Positions 1 to 5,150 of a stretch of 5,150 bases of DNA are shown here, in pieces. The notes under the pieces were generated by a model. The model did not search any database, was not told the DNA's origin, and saw nothing but the letters and a program-made list of their open reading frames with translations. The stretch lies in the NCBI GenBank assembly GCA_029939545.1, contig JAOZSS010000175.1, positions 1 to 5,150 on the forward strand, written 5' to 3'. Position numbers and translations under genes: made by a program. Source of the stretch: Kiritimatiellia bacterium. GTDB lineage: Bacteria > Verrucomicrobiota > Kiritimatiellia > UBA8416 > JABMPJ01. Numbering within the stretch: position 1 is the first letter of the stretch; each line of letters starts with the position of its first letter.

Positions 1-23
1 GGTGGTTGAGAGAATCAGCCACC
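1..23. repeat. Short stem-loop at the window edge
   Basis: Bases 1-9 (GGTGGTTGA) pair with 15-23 (TCAGCCACC) around a five-base loop. Eight of nine pairs are Watson-Crick and one is a T-G wobble. No T-tract follows on the plus strand, and the left side is cut by the window edge, so the stem may be longer. It could be part of a terminator for a gene outside the window or a chance structure. Confidence 0.35.
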
Positions 24-90
24 CTGTTATAGAAAATCGTGCGAAATCGCTAAACTGGGGTGTTTGAGCCTACATTCGGCAGTTGAGAAA

Positions 91-117
91 CTACGAAAGA
101 CACGAAAAGCGCAAAAG
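91..117 (+). repeat. 9-bp tandem units, left arm (consensus near NCACGAAAN)
   Basis: Three consecutive nine-base units can be read: CTACGAAAG, ACACGAAAA and GCGCAAAAG. They share a C-x-C-[GA]-A-A-A core with the same spacing. This is the left outer arm of the palindrome at 88-260, and the same unit recurs in inverted orientation in the right arm. Confidence 0.6.
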
Positions 118-162
118 AGACTGGGGATAGGGTACTTCTGAAAGGAAGACAACCACCAGGTT

Positions 163-181
163 TTGCACCCAACGGGTGCAA
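163..181. repeat. Central perfect hairpin of the palindromic element
   Basis: TTGCACCC (163-170) and GGGTGCAA (174-181) are perfect reverse complements separated by the three bases AAC. This is the tightest structure in the intergenic region and sits near the centre of the larger palindrome. No T-run follows on either strand, so it does not look like a standard intrinsic terminator. Confidence 0.65.
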
Positions 182-230
182 TGCTTCCGTACACCCAGAC
201 GTTCGGAATCCCTATTCTTTTCTGGATTTC

Positions 231-257
231 CTTTCGTGTATTTCGCGTATTTCGTAG
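231..257 (-). repeat. 9-bp tandem units, right arm (inverted)
   Basis: Read on the minus strand this is CTACGAAAT, ACGCGAAAT, ACACGAAAG: three nine-base units with the core C-x-C-G-A-A-A at constant spacing. They are the inverted counterpart of the units at 91-117. The period-nine structure is cleaner here than in the left arm, which suggests the left arm has drifted more. Confidence 0.65.
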
Positions 258-311
258 TTTAATTGTTCCTTACAGGTTGAGACGGAGACCTGATTGGAGC
301 TTATCATGGAG

Positions 312-362
312 GCGGGCTGCCTTCCTGTGTCCGCCGTAGCCTTGGGGAAGGCGGAAGCCCGC
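312..362. repeat. GC-rich compound stem-loop downstream of the regulator gene
   Basis: GCGGGCT (312-318) pairs perfectly with AGCCCGC (356-362), and immediately inside GCCTTCC (319-325) pairs with GGAAGGC (346-352), leaving a three-base bulge and a 20-base loop. A competing inner fold also exists: GCCTT (339-343) with AAGGC (348-352) around GGGG, extended by TCCGCC with GGCGGA. The element lies 43-93 bases past the regulator stop codon in the transcription direction. It may stabilise the mRNA 3' end or help terminate transcription, but no U-tract is present. It resembles interspersed 'TCCGCCGTAGCC...GGCGGA' repeats I recall from PVC-type genomes; that recollection is unverified. Confidence 0.5.
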
Positions 363-367
363 AGGTG

Positions 368-385
368 CGGCGTGGGGGCACGCCG
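368..385 (-). terminator. Possible non-canonical terminator hairpin (no U-tract)
   Basis: CGGCGTG (368-374) and CACGCCG (379-385) form a perfect seven-base-pair GC-rich stem with a four-base loop. The hairpin begins about 20 bases after the stop codon of the minus-strand regulator gene, the expected place for a terminator or 3'-end-protecting hairpin. The bases that follow it on the minus strand are CACCTGCGGG, so the U-tract of a standard intrinsic terminator is missing. The stem is certain; its role in ending transcription is inference from position. Confidence 0.35.
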
Positions 386-404
386 TTTCCAGTTGATCGT
401 GGGT

Positions 405-1793
405 TTAGTCGGCGTGCTGTCCGTTCGGCTGGGCGGGGATATCCAGCTTCTCCATGCGATAGCGCAGGATACGGCGTGTGGTGCCGAGGCGCTCAGCCGC
501 CCGGGTTTGAACCCAGTGGGTTTCCTGTAGCGCTTTCTCGATCATCTGGCGTTCGTAGGTGTTCATGCGTTCCTGTAGTGGATCGTCGGAGTCGGTCGGG
601 GGCGGTGCCATGCCTCCGTCATCATCGAGGAACTCTTCAGGGAGAAATCCGGGTTCGATCTCACGGCTGGTACCGTGGAGTACGAGCATGCGCTCTACCA
701 CGTTGCGCAGCTCGCGGATGTTGCCGGGCCAGGAGTAGGCGTTCAAAAGGGCGAGTGCCTCGGGTGTGAAGGCCTCCGTCTGTACGGGTATCGTTTGGCG
801 GAGGGTATCCAGGAAGTGTTGGACCAGCAGGTCGATGTCTCCGCCACGGTCGCGCAGAGGGGGGAGTGTAACCGGTACAACGCTGAGCCGGTAATAGAGG
901 TCGTCGCGGAAGTTGCCGGCCATGGCCTCTTTGCGCAGGTTCTTGTTCGAGGCCCCCACGATACGCGCGTTGGTCTTGATCACCTGTGTGCCTCCGACGC
1001 GTGTGAACTCGCGTTCCTGCAGTACCCGCAGCAGTTTGATCTGCGTGGCGAGGGTCATCTCGCTGACTTCGTCGAAGAAGAGTGTGCCGGAACCCGCGAG
1101 GTCAAACCGACCCTGCTTGAGTTTATTGGCGCCGGTGAACGCGCCCTTCTCGTGTCCGAACAGCTCGCTTTCCATAAGGGTTTCGGTCAGCGCACCGCAA
1201 TGGACGGCCACAAAAGGCTCCTGACTGCGGCTGCTGAGGCTGTGCAGCATGCGGGCGGCGAGTTCCTTACCCGTTCCGCTCTCACCGCTGATGAGGACAG
1301 TTGAGTCCGTAGCGGCCGCCTTGCGCACATCACTCAGCGCCGCCGCAAAGGCGGAGGACTGGCCGACGATGCCGGTTACAGGGAATTCACGGGCAATGTC
1401 GTCCTCCAGTGTGGCGACACGACGTTGCAGCACGTTGGTCTCCAGCGCACGGCGGACTATGTGCTGAATCTCCTCAACATCGAAGGGCTTCGCGACGAAA
1501 TCCTTGGCCCCGACCCGCATGGCTTCCACCACCGGTCGCACCGAGCTGGTGGCGCTGATCATGACGACCGGTAAGTCGGCATAGATTGCCTGGAGCCGCC
1601 GGAGGAAGCTAAGCCCATCTTCTTCGGGCATCATGACGTCGAGCAACACGAGGTCGACGCGTTCCTTTTCGAGCACGGCCATGCCTGCCGACGCGCTTTC
1701 GGCAAGCGTGACCTCGTAATCCCTCGAGAAGACGGCCTTCAGCGACTCGCGCGGGCCGAGTTCATCATCAACGACTAGAATATGCTGCTTCAT
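405..1793 (-). CDS. Sigma-54-dependent response regulator, NtrC family
   Basis: This 462-residue transcriptional activator has the full NtrC layout. Residues 1-118 form a receiver with acidic pocket D9/D10, phospho-acceptor D52 (LLDVMMP), S80 and K102 (AKPF). Residues ~140-375 form the AAA+ domain, with Walker A GESGTGKE (170-177), GAFTGA (217-222, the sigma-54 contact loop), Walker B GTLFFDE (236-242), an arginine-finger region FRDDLYYRL (295-303) and sensor II WPGNIRELRN (355-364). An acidic, proline-containing linker (~385-405) leads to a Fis-type helix-turn-helix at ~412-451. Such proteins use ATP hydrolysis to remodel sigma-54 RNA polymerase at -24/-12 promoters once phosphorylated. All key residues are intact, and length is typical. 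The start is set by MKQHILVVDDE, the usual receiver N-terminus; only a weak AGAGA lies nine bases upstream, and the frame overlaps the end of the upstream kinase by 26 bases, so translation is probably coupled. It is the natural partner of the two kinases. The target genes are unknown, so no specific symbol is assigned. Confidence 0.96.
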   Translation of the reverse strand: MKQHILVVDDELGPRESLKAVFSRDYEVTLAESASAGMAVLEKERVDLVLLDVMMPEEDGLSFLRRLQAIYADLPVVMISATSSVRPVVEAMRVGAKDFVAKPFDVEEIQHIVRRALETNVLQRRVATLEDDIAREFPVTGIVGQSSAFAAALSDVRKAAATDSTVLISGESGTGKELAARMLHSLSSRSQEPFVAVHCGALTETLMESELFGHEKGAFTGANKLKQGRFDLAGSGTLFFDEVSEMTLATQIKLLRVLQEREFTRVGGTQVIKTNARIVGASNKNLRKEAMAGNFRDDLYYRLSVVPVTLPPLRDRGGDIDLLVQHFLDTLRQTIPVQTEAFTPEALALLNAYSWPGNIRELRNVVERMLVLHGTSREIEPGFLPEEFLDDDGGMAPPPTDSDDPLQERMNTYERQMIEKALQETHWVQTRAAERLGTTRRILRYRMEKLDIPAQPNGQHAD

Positions 1794-3786
1794 AGTGTGG
1801 TGTCTCTATCTGTTGCGGCACTGTGGCGGGAACCACAACGACGACCGTTGTGCCCGTGGTGCCGGTTTCGATGTCGATATGGCCGCCATGATCGGTGATG
1901 GTGCGCTTGGCAATCGGAAGCCCGAGGCCGATGCCGCGCGCCTTCATGGTACAGAAGGGGGAGAAGACCTTGTCCGCGATGCTGGGCGGGATACCCGGTC
2001 CGTTATCCTGGATGCGCACGGTCACCTGTCCGGCCGCAGCCTTGTCGCCGCCGGTCGCCACGATCAGGATGGACGGATCGGTGGTTTCGTGCAGCGTTTC
2101 GATCGCGTTGGACACAATGTGCTGAAAACAATCGACCAGCGCCGCGAGATCCCCGCGTACGGGGGGCAGCGACGGATCCGCTGTTACCCGAACCGGGATG
2201 CCGGAGTTGAGGTGCGCCTTGGCCTGCTTGACGCCCTGGGTAACGGCATCGGCAAGGTTCACGTCCCTGAAACAGAGTTCGGGTGGATTGGCGAAGTCGT
2301 TGACCTGGTCAATCATGGCGTTCAACCGGCTGATTTCGCCGACCGCCAACTGACTGAACTGCTCACGGAACTCGGGATCTTCGTGCCGATCAGGCAAGAG
2401 CTGGGCAAACGTGCTGATCGCCACGAGGGGATTGCGCACCTCGTGCGAGATGGCGGCGGCCAGCTCGGTCCAAAATGTGGCGCGGTCGATACGTTCCTGT
2501 TTCTCACGCAGCAGCCGCTCGCGGGAGAGGTCGTGCAGGATGGCAACGGCGCCAAGCGACGTGTCGCCGTCGCTCAGTGTGCGCGTCATAATAGAGAGGG
2601 GCAGATGGGTGATGGGGTCGGTCCACTTGACCGAATCCTCTGCGATCTCGCCCTGTGTCGCCCGAATCAGCATATCGGCCAGGCGTGATCCTAGAAGGGT
2701 GGGGGATTGACCGATCACGTCCTGCGGTTCGATCCCCAGCATGTGGCCGGCCGACTCGTTGAACCACTGTACGCTTCCGCCTGCGTTGATGGCGATGATG
2801 CCGGCCGGAATCGACCCCAGTACGGTTTCGGCGAGTGTCTTCTGAATGGCCGCTCCTTCAGTGAGGAGTCCGTTTTCGAGCACAACCGCGACATCGTGCG
2901 CCACGGCGATCAAGTGGTTGAGCGTGTCATGGTCAAACGGGATACCGGAGGCCAGATGTCCGACAAAGAGCCATCCGATCAGCCGGTTATGCCCGTGTAG
3001 CGGTAGGATGACCTCGGCACCCAGCCGGTCGAGCCACCGCTTGATCATGGTCCGTGTGGCAGGGGGCTCGATATGCGGCAGCGTCATGCGTGCGGCGACG
3101 TGGGCTTGTTCGTGCATCCAGCGCACAAAGCTGTCGTCGGACGCGACGGTGAGTGTTTCGGCGTCGGGCAGGCACCGCAGCCCGCCGCGCAGGACAAAAT
3201 CGGAGCCGGGCTGGGCCTGGGCGAAGATGCCGGCACGCGAGACGCCGGCCGTTGTTGCAGCGGTTTCTATAACGCCGTGGAGCATGGCCTCCACGTCATG
3301 AAAATTGCTGAACACCTGGGTCAAGGGTCCCAGCGGTTTGGCGGCGGTTTCGCGTGGCTGCGGACGCGGTGCGGGGGCGGGTTCGGGACTGGCGGGCGTG
3401 CTGTCGCGCAGCGCTCGGTTTTCCTCGAGCAAGGCAAGGTGGGCAAAGGCGTGGCGAACCAGGTCTTGCAGTCGCATTCGGTCGACATCTGGCGACTCGC
3501 AGGCGTAGACACCGAGTGTTGCCGCTTCGATCATGGGGTCGGAGCGCATGACGCCGAGTGCGATCACGAGCGTGTCGGGATACTCTCGCCGCACCTCGCG
3601 GCAGGCTTCGAGGGCTTCGCGCCAACCGACCTCCATGACCAGCAGCAGCGGATCGTGCTTGCGGCATTCGGCCAGAACATCAGCGCCCGACTCCAGTCGG
3701 CTGACCTGGGCGCACGAGTGCAGTTGGCCGGTCACACGCCGCGCTATGTCGTCATCGCGCGCGAGAAGTACACATGGTGCTTGCAT
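1768..3786 (-). CDS. Cytoplasmic histidine kinase: pseudo-receiver, GAF, PAS, HisKA, HATPase
   Basis: A 672-residue kinase, the middle gene of the operon. Residues ~1-118 have a receiver-like pattern, but E52 stands where the phospho-acceptor Asp should be, E97 where the conserved Lys should be, and L77 at the Ser/Thr position, so it cannot work as an ordinary receiver. A Pro/Ala-rich linker (~128-150) follows, then a GAF-like domain (~155-308) and a PAS domain (~315-420). The HisKA helix carries H448 in SHEVRNPL. The ATPase domain has N-box N560 (SNAIE), G1 box DNGPGI (594-599) and G2 box GIGLGL (618-623). The first N-box Asn is His556 and the F-box reads SPFCTMK, both mild departures from consensus. 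No membrane segment or signal peptide is visible, so it should sense in the cytoplasm. The start has an excellent GGAGGT site six bases upstream and overlaps the preceding stop as TGATG. The HisKA region is paralogous to that of the upstream kinase. The probable phosphotransfer partner is the downstream NtrC-type regulator. Confidence 0.93.
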   Translation of the reverse strand: MQAPCVLLARDDDIARRVTGQLHSCAQVSRLESGADVLAECRKHDPLLLVMEVGWREALEACREVRREYPDTLVIALGVMRSDPMIEAATLGVYACESPDVDRMRLQDLVRHAFAHLALLEENRALRDSTPASPEPAPAPRPQPRETAAKPLGPLTQVFSNFHDVEAMLHGVIETAATTAGVSRAGIFAQAQPGSDFVLRGGLRCLPDAETLTVASDDSFVRWMHEQAHVAARMTLPHIEPPATRTMIKRWLDRLGAEVILPLHGHNRLIGWLFVGHLASGIPFDHDTLNHLIAVAHDVAVVLENGLLTEGAAIQKTLAETVLGSIPAGIIAINAGGSVQWFNESAGHMLGIEPQDVIGQSPTLLGSRLADMLIRATQGEIAEDSVKWTDPITHLPLSIMTRTLSDGDTSLGAVAILHDLSRERLLREKQERIDRATFWTELAAAISHEVRNPLVAISTFAQLLPDRHEDPEFREQFSQLAVGEISRLNAMIDQVNDFANPPELCFRDVNLADAVTQGVKQAKAHLNSGIPVRVTADPSLPPVRGDLAALVDCFQHIVSNAIETLHETTDPSILIVATGGDKAAAGQVTVRIQDNGPGIPPSIADKVFSPFCTMKARGIGLGLPIAKRTITDHGGHIDIETGTTGTTVVVVVPATVPQQIETPHYEAAYSSR

Positions 3787-5150
3787 CAGCCCACCTCCGT
3801 CCTCGTCTTCGATTTCGCCGAGACAGGTCTGTCTTGACGTGCCGTGCTCTCTTCGAGCAGTTCAAAAATCAGGTGAAACGTCGTGCCTTCGTTGAGATGG
3901 CTTTCGACATCCACGGTCGCGCCGTGTTCCTCTATGATCCCGTGTGAAACAGCGAGACCCAGTCCGGTTCCGTCGCTCTTGGTGCTGAAGAAGGGGTCAA
4001 ACACATTAGTAAGGTTCTCGGGTGCGATGCCGCTGCCCGTGTCCTGGATGTCGACCTGGATCAGCTTCTGAGCGAATCGCTGGCGGGGAAGAAAGCGCCG
4101 ACCGTGGGCGTTGATCAGCGTGGTGGACACGGTGAGCGTGCCGCCTTCATCCATCGACTCGATCGCGTTCAGGATGAAGTTGACGAACGCCTGGCTGAGC
4201 AGGTCTTTGTCGCCCATGATCGCATCGCGTTCGGCCTTAAAGCGTTTCTCCAGCATGATACCCCGGCTTCGGACCTGCTGTTCGAGCAATTTGAGCGAGT
4301 CGTTAACGATGGCTTCCAGGGAGGTGGGTGCCAGCGTTGCCGGTGCCGGGCGGGCGAAGTGAAGGAGGCGGGTGACAATCGAGTCAATACGTCCGACCTC
4401 ACGTAGGACCAGGTCCGAGAACGTCTGCCGGAACTCGGCGTCCTCGTACTGTTGTGGCAGGAGTTGGGTGAAGGTCTTGATCGGGACGAGCGGGTTCTTG
4501 ATTTCGTGGGCCATGCCGGCAGCCAGGGTGCCGATACTCGAGAGGCGGTCGGAGCGGCGGATTTGGGCCTCCATCTGTCTGACGGTTCGCATATCGTTCA
4601 GCAGCACGAGCGCGCCAAGTACATCACCGGCGGTGCTGTGGAAGACGGCTGAACTGAGACGAACGGGTACCTCGTTCTCTGTTCCGGCCGCGAGTGTCTC
4701 ATCCTTGTCGCGGATGCCTTCACGCGTTATGAGCGCGTCATCTATGGCCTTGTAGATCACGGCGGGAAGATGAGAAGCGTCCTGATTGAGGATGAAATCG
4801 GTCGTGATGTCGGTCAACATCTGGGCCTGGCGATTAAAAACTGTCACCTGCCGGTTGGCATTGACCGCGATCACCCCGCTGACGAGGGAGTCGACCAGGA
4901 TGTCATTGTAGATCTTGCCCTCCTGCACGGCGGTGTAGAGGCGGGAGTTGTCCACGGAGGTCCCGAGTTGGTTGCAGATGATCTGCAGGGCATCCTGTTC
5001 GTTGGCACTGTAGATGCGGCCCGAGACACGCGACGCAAGCAGGAGGATGCCGTCCAGTTGCTCATTGACGTAGATGCCGATCGCCAGGGCGGCCTTGAAT
5101 CGGTTGAGAGTTGCTGCGGCCTTTTCGCGATCTGGGGTGGGGCGTTCGCG
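3786..5150 (-). CDS. Histidine kinase, GAF-PAS-HisKA-HATPase, 5' end outside the window
   Basis: The frame is open from the TGA at 3786-3788 to the right window edge, giving 454 visible residues, and the true start lies beyond 5150. Visible residues ~20-70 look like the C-terminal half of a GAF domain (AIGIYVNEQLDGILLLAS, ending in a DNSRLY helix). A PAS domain follows (~83-190), then HisKA with H215 in GMAHEIKNPL, and an ATPase domain with N-box N328 (LNAIES), G1 box DTGSGI (370-375), F-box DPFFSTK (385-391) and G2 box GTGLGL (394-399). All catalytic motifs are intact. It resembles NtrB/AtoS-like soluble kinases paired with NtrC-type regulators. A GTG at 4955-4953 could pass for a start, but it lies inside the GAF-to-PAS connecting helix and homology continues upstream, so I reject it. 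No membrane segment is seen in the visible part; the missing N-terminus could contain one. It should phosphorylate the NtrC-type regulator at the operon's end, perhaps sharing it with the adjacent kinase. Confidence 0.93.
   Translation of the reverse strand, partial: RERPTPDREKAAATLNRFKAALAIGIYVNEQLDGILLLASRVSGRIYSANEQDALQIICNQLGTSVDNSRLYTAVQEGKIYNDILVDSLVSGVIAVNANRQVTVFNRQAQMLTDITTDFILNQDASHLPAVIYKAIDDALITREGIRDKDETLAAGTENEVPVRLSSAVFHSTAGDVLGALVLLNDMRTVRQMEAQIRRSDRLSSIGTLAAGMAHEIKNPLVPIKTFTQLLPQQYEDAEFRQTFSDLVLREVGRIDSIVTRLLHFARPAPATLAPTSLEAIVNDSLKLLEQQVRSRGIMLEKRFKAERDAIMGDKDLLSQAFVNFILNAIESMDEGGTLTVSTTLINAHGRRFLPRQRFAQKLIQVDIQDTGSGIAPENLTNVFDPFFSTKSDGTGLGLAVSHGIIEEHGATVDVESHLNEGTTFHLIFELLEESTARQDRPVSAKSKTRTEVG
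3793..3798 (-). promoter_or_regulatory. Strong Shine-Dalgarno for the pseudo-receiver kinase
   Basis: On the minus strand GGAGGT stands six bases before the ATG at 3786-3784. It lies inside the last codons of the upstream kinase, whose TGA shares one base with this ATG. It fixes the start and suggests that this second kinase is translated efficiently in its own right as well as by coupling. Confidence 0.8.

Larger units (their letters stand above)
88..260. repeat. Nested imperfect palindromic element (~173 bp), MITE-like or interspersed repeat
   Basis: The outer arms 88-117 and 231-260 are inverted repeats matching at 24 of 30 positions; the outermost 11 bases (AAACTACGAAA) are identical. 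Further complementary blocks nest inside in the right order: ATAGGG 127-132 with 210-215, GTAC 132-135 with 189-192, GGAAG 144-148 with 184-188, and a perfect 8-bp stem 163-170/174-181 at the centre. The whole stretch can fold into one long interrupted hairpin on either strand. It has no open frame of note and is AT-richer than the neighbouring genes. No clear target-site duplication flanks it. It could be a non-autonomous mobile element, a degenerate intergenic palindrome family, or a structured RNA segment at the operon's 3' end. The fold is seen directly; the class is inference. Confidence 0.65.
1..404. other. Intergenic region downstream of the operon, no credible gene
   Basis: No convincing protein-coding gene lies here. 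The region follows the stop codon of the minus-strand response regulator gene and runs to the window edge. Its first ~290 bases are visibly richer in A+T than the coding part of the window. It contains a small stem-loop at 1-23, a large nested palindrome at 88-260 and two GC-rich stem-loops at 312-385. Bases 24-87 and 261-311 show nothing I can name. The plus-strand reading frame that opens near 294 runs across the hairpins and then antisense to the regulator gene. Its sequence follows from the repeat content and it has no recognisable domain, so I do not call it a gene. Confidence 0.75.

Noticed and set aside
6..33. TTGAGA - 16 bases - TATAGA with an extended TG, resembling a sigma-70 promoter on the plus strand
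   Set aside because: It overlaps the stem-loop at 1-23, and no plus-strand gene follows. It could drive a small RNA through the palindrome, but nothing else supports that.
4..282. GGTTGAGA at 4-11 and 275-282 (and AGTTGAGA at 81-88) as possible target-site duplications of the palindrome
   Set aside because: The copies do not abut both ends of the palindrome at consistent distances. An 8-mer also occurs again at 5102-5109 (GGTTGAGA) inside the kinase gene, so chance is likely.
1..404. CRISPR array or tRNA in the repeat-rich intergenic region
   Set aside because: The 9-bp units are contiguous, with no spacers between equal repeats, and no cloverleaf could be drawn by eye.
294..530. Plus-strand open frame starting at the GC-rich hairpins
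   Set aside because: It runs through repeat-like hairpin sequence and then antisense to the regulator gene. It has no domain, and its coding-like look follows from GC-rich codon structure on the other strand.
675..1304. Long plus-strand open frame antisense to the response regulator
   Set aside because: The minus strand encodes intact Walker A, GAFTGA and Walker B motifs over the same bases. The plus-strand product has no recognisable motif.
1795..2688. Long plus-strand open frame antisense to the second kinase
   Set aside because: It mirrors the HisKA and ATPase coding sequence of the minus strand. It has no domain of its own and is typical of GC-rich shadow frames.
3073..3837. Long plus-strand open frame over the pseudo-receiver and GAF region
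   Set aside because: The minus-strand gene has a strong ribosome site and clear domains here. The antisense product is composition-driven.
5003..5017. TGGCACTGTAGATGC, a near match to a sigma-54 -24/-12 promoter on the plus strand
   Set aside because: The GG and GC elements are correctly spaced, but it lies inside and antisense to the kinase gene with no plus-strand gene after it. A single such match in 5 kb is expected by chance.

Overview
The window holds most of a minus-strand regulatory operon. From right to left (the direction of transcription) it encodes a sensor histidine kinase cut by the right window edge (3786-5150), a second multi-domain histidine kinase (1768-3786) and a sigma-54-dependent NtrC-type response regulator (405-1793). 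The three frames overlap: TGATG at the first junction, with a strong Shine-Dalgarno (GGAGGT) six bases before the ATG, and a 26-base overlap at the second. They are therefore almost certainly co-transcribed and probably translationally coupled. The plus-strand and other-frame ORFs over these genes look like shadows of a GC-rich coding strand.

How the genes probably work together: both kinases appear to be soluble cytoplasmic proteins, with no transmembrane segment visible, and sense through GAF and PAS domains. Their HisKA regions are clearly paralogous (21 of 33 identical residues, ungapped, from the phospho-accepting His). The second kinase also starts with a receiver-like domain that has lost its phospho-acceptor: Glu replaces Asp, and the conserved Lys and Ser/Thr are also changed. 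The regulator has an intact receiver (Asp52), an intact AAA+ domain (Walker A, GAFTGA, Walker B) and a Fis-type HTH. The simplest model is two cytoplasmic kinases converging on one sigma-54 activator, with the pseudo-receiver as a docking or allosteric module. The signal and the target promoters are not visible here.

Positions 1-404, downstream of the operon, contain no credible gene but are rich in structure. An AT-richer, roughly 173-bp imperfect palindrome (88-260) has outer arms built from 9-bp C-A-C-G-A-A-A-like tandem units and a perfect 8-bp hairpin at its centre. It is followed by two GC-rich stem-loops (312-362 and 368-385) that begin about 20 bases past the regulator stop codon and may end or protect the operon transcript.

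Organism: a GC-rich Gram-negative-type bacterium with sigma-54 regulation. The 'CTACGAAATACGCGAAA'-like repeats and the 'TCCGCCGTAGCCTTGG' hairpin resemble interspersed repeats I recall from Verrucomicrobiota/Kiritimatiellota, Planctomycetota and some deltaproteobacterial genomes. This is recollection only, and the taxonomic assignment is weak. I found no RNA gene, CRISPR array or transposase.
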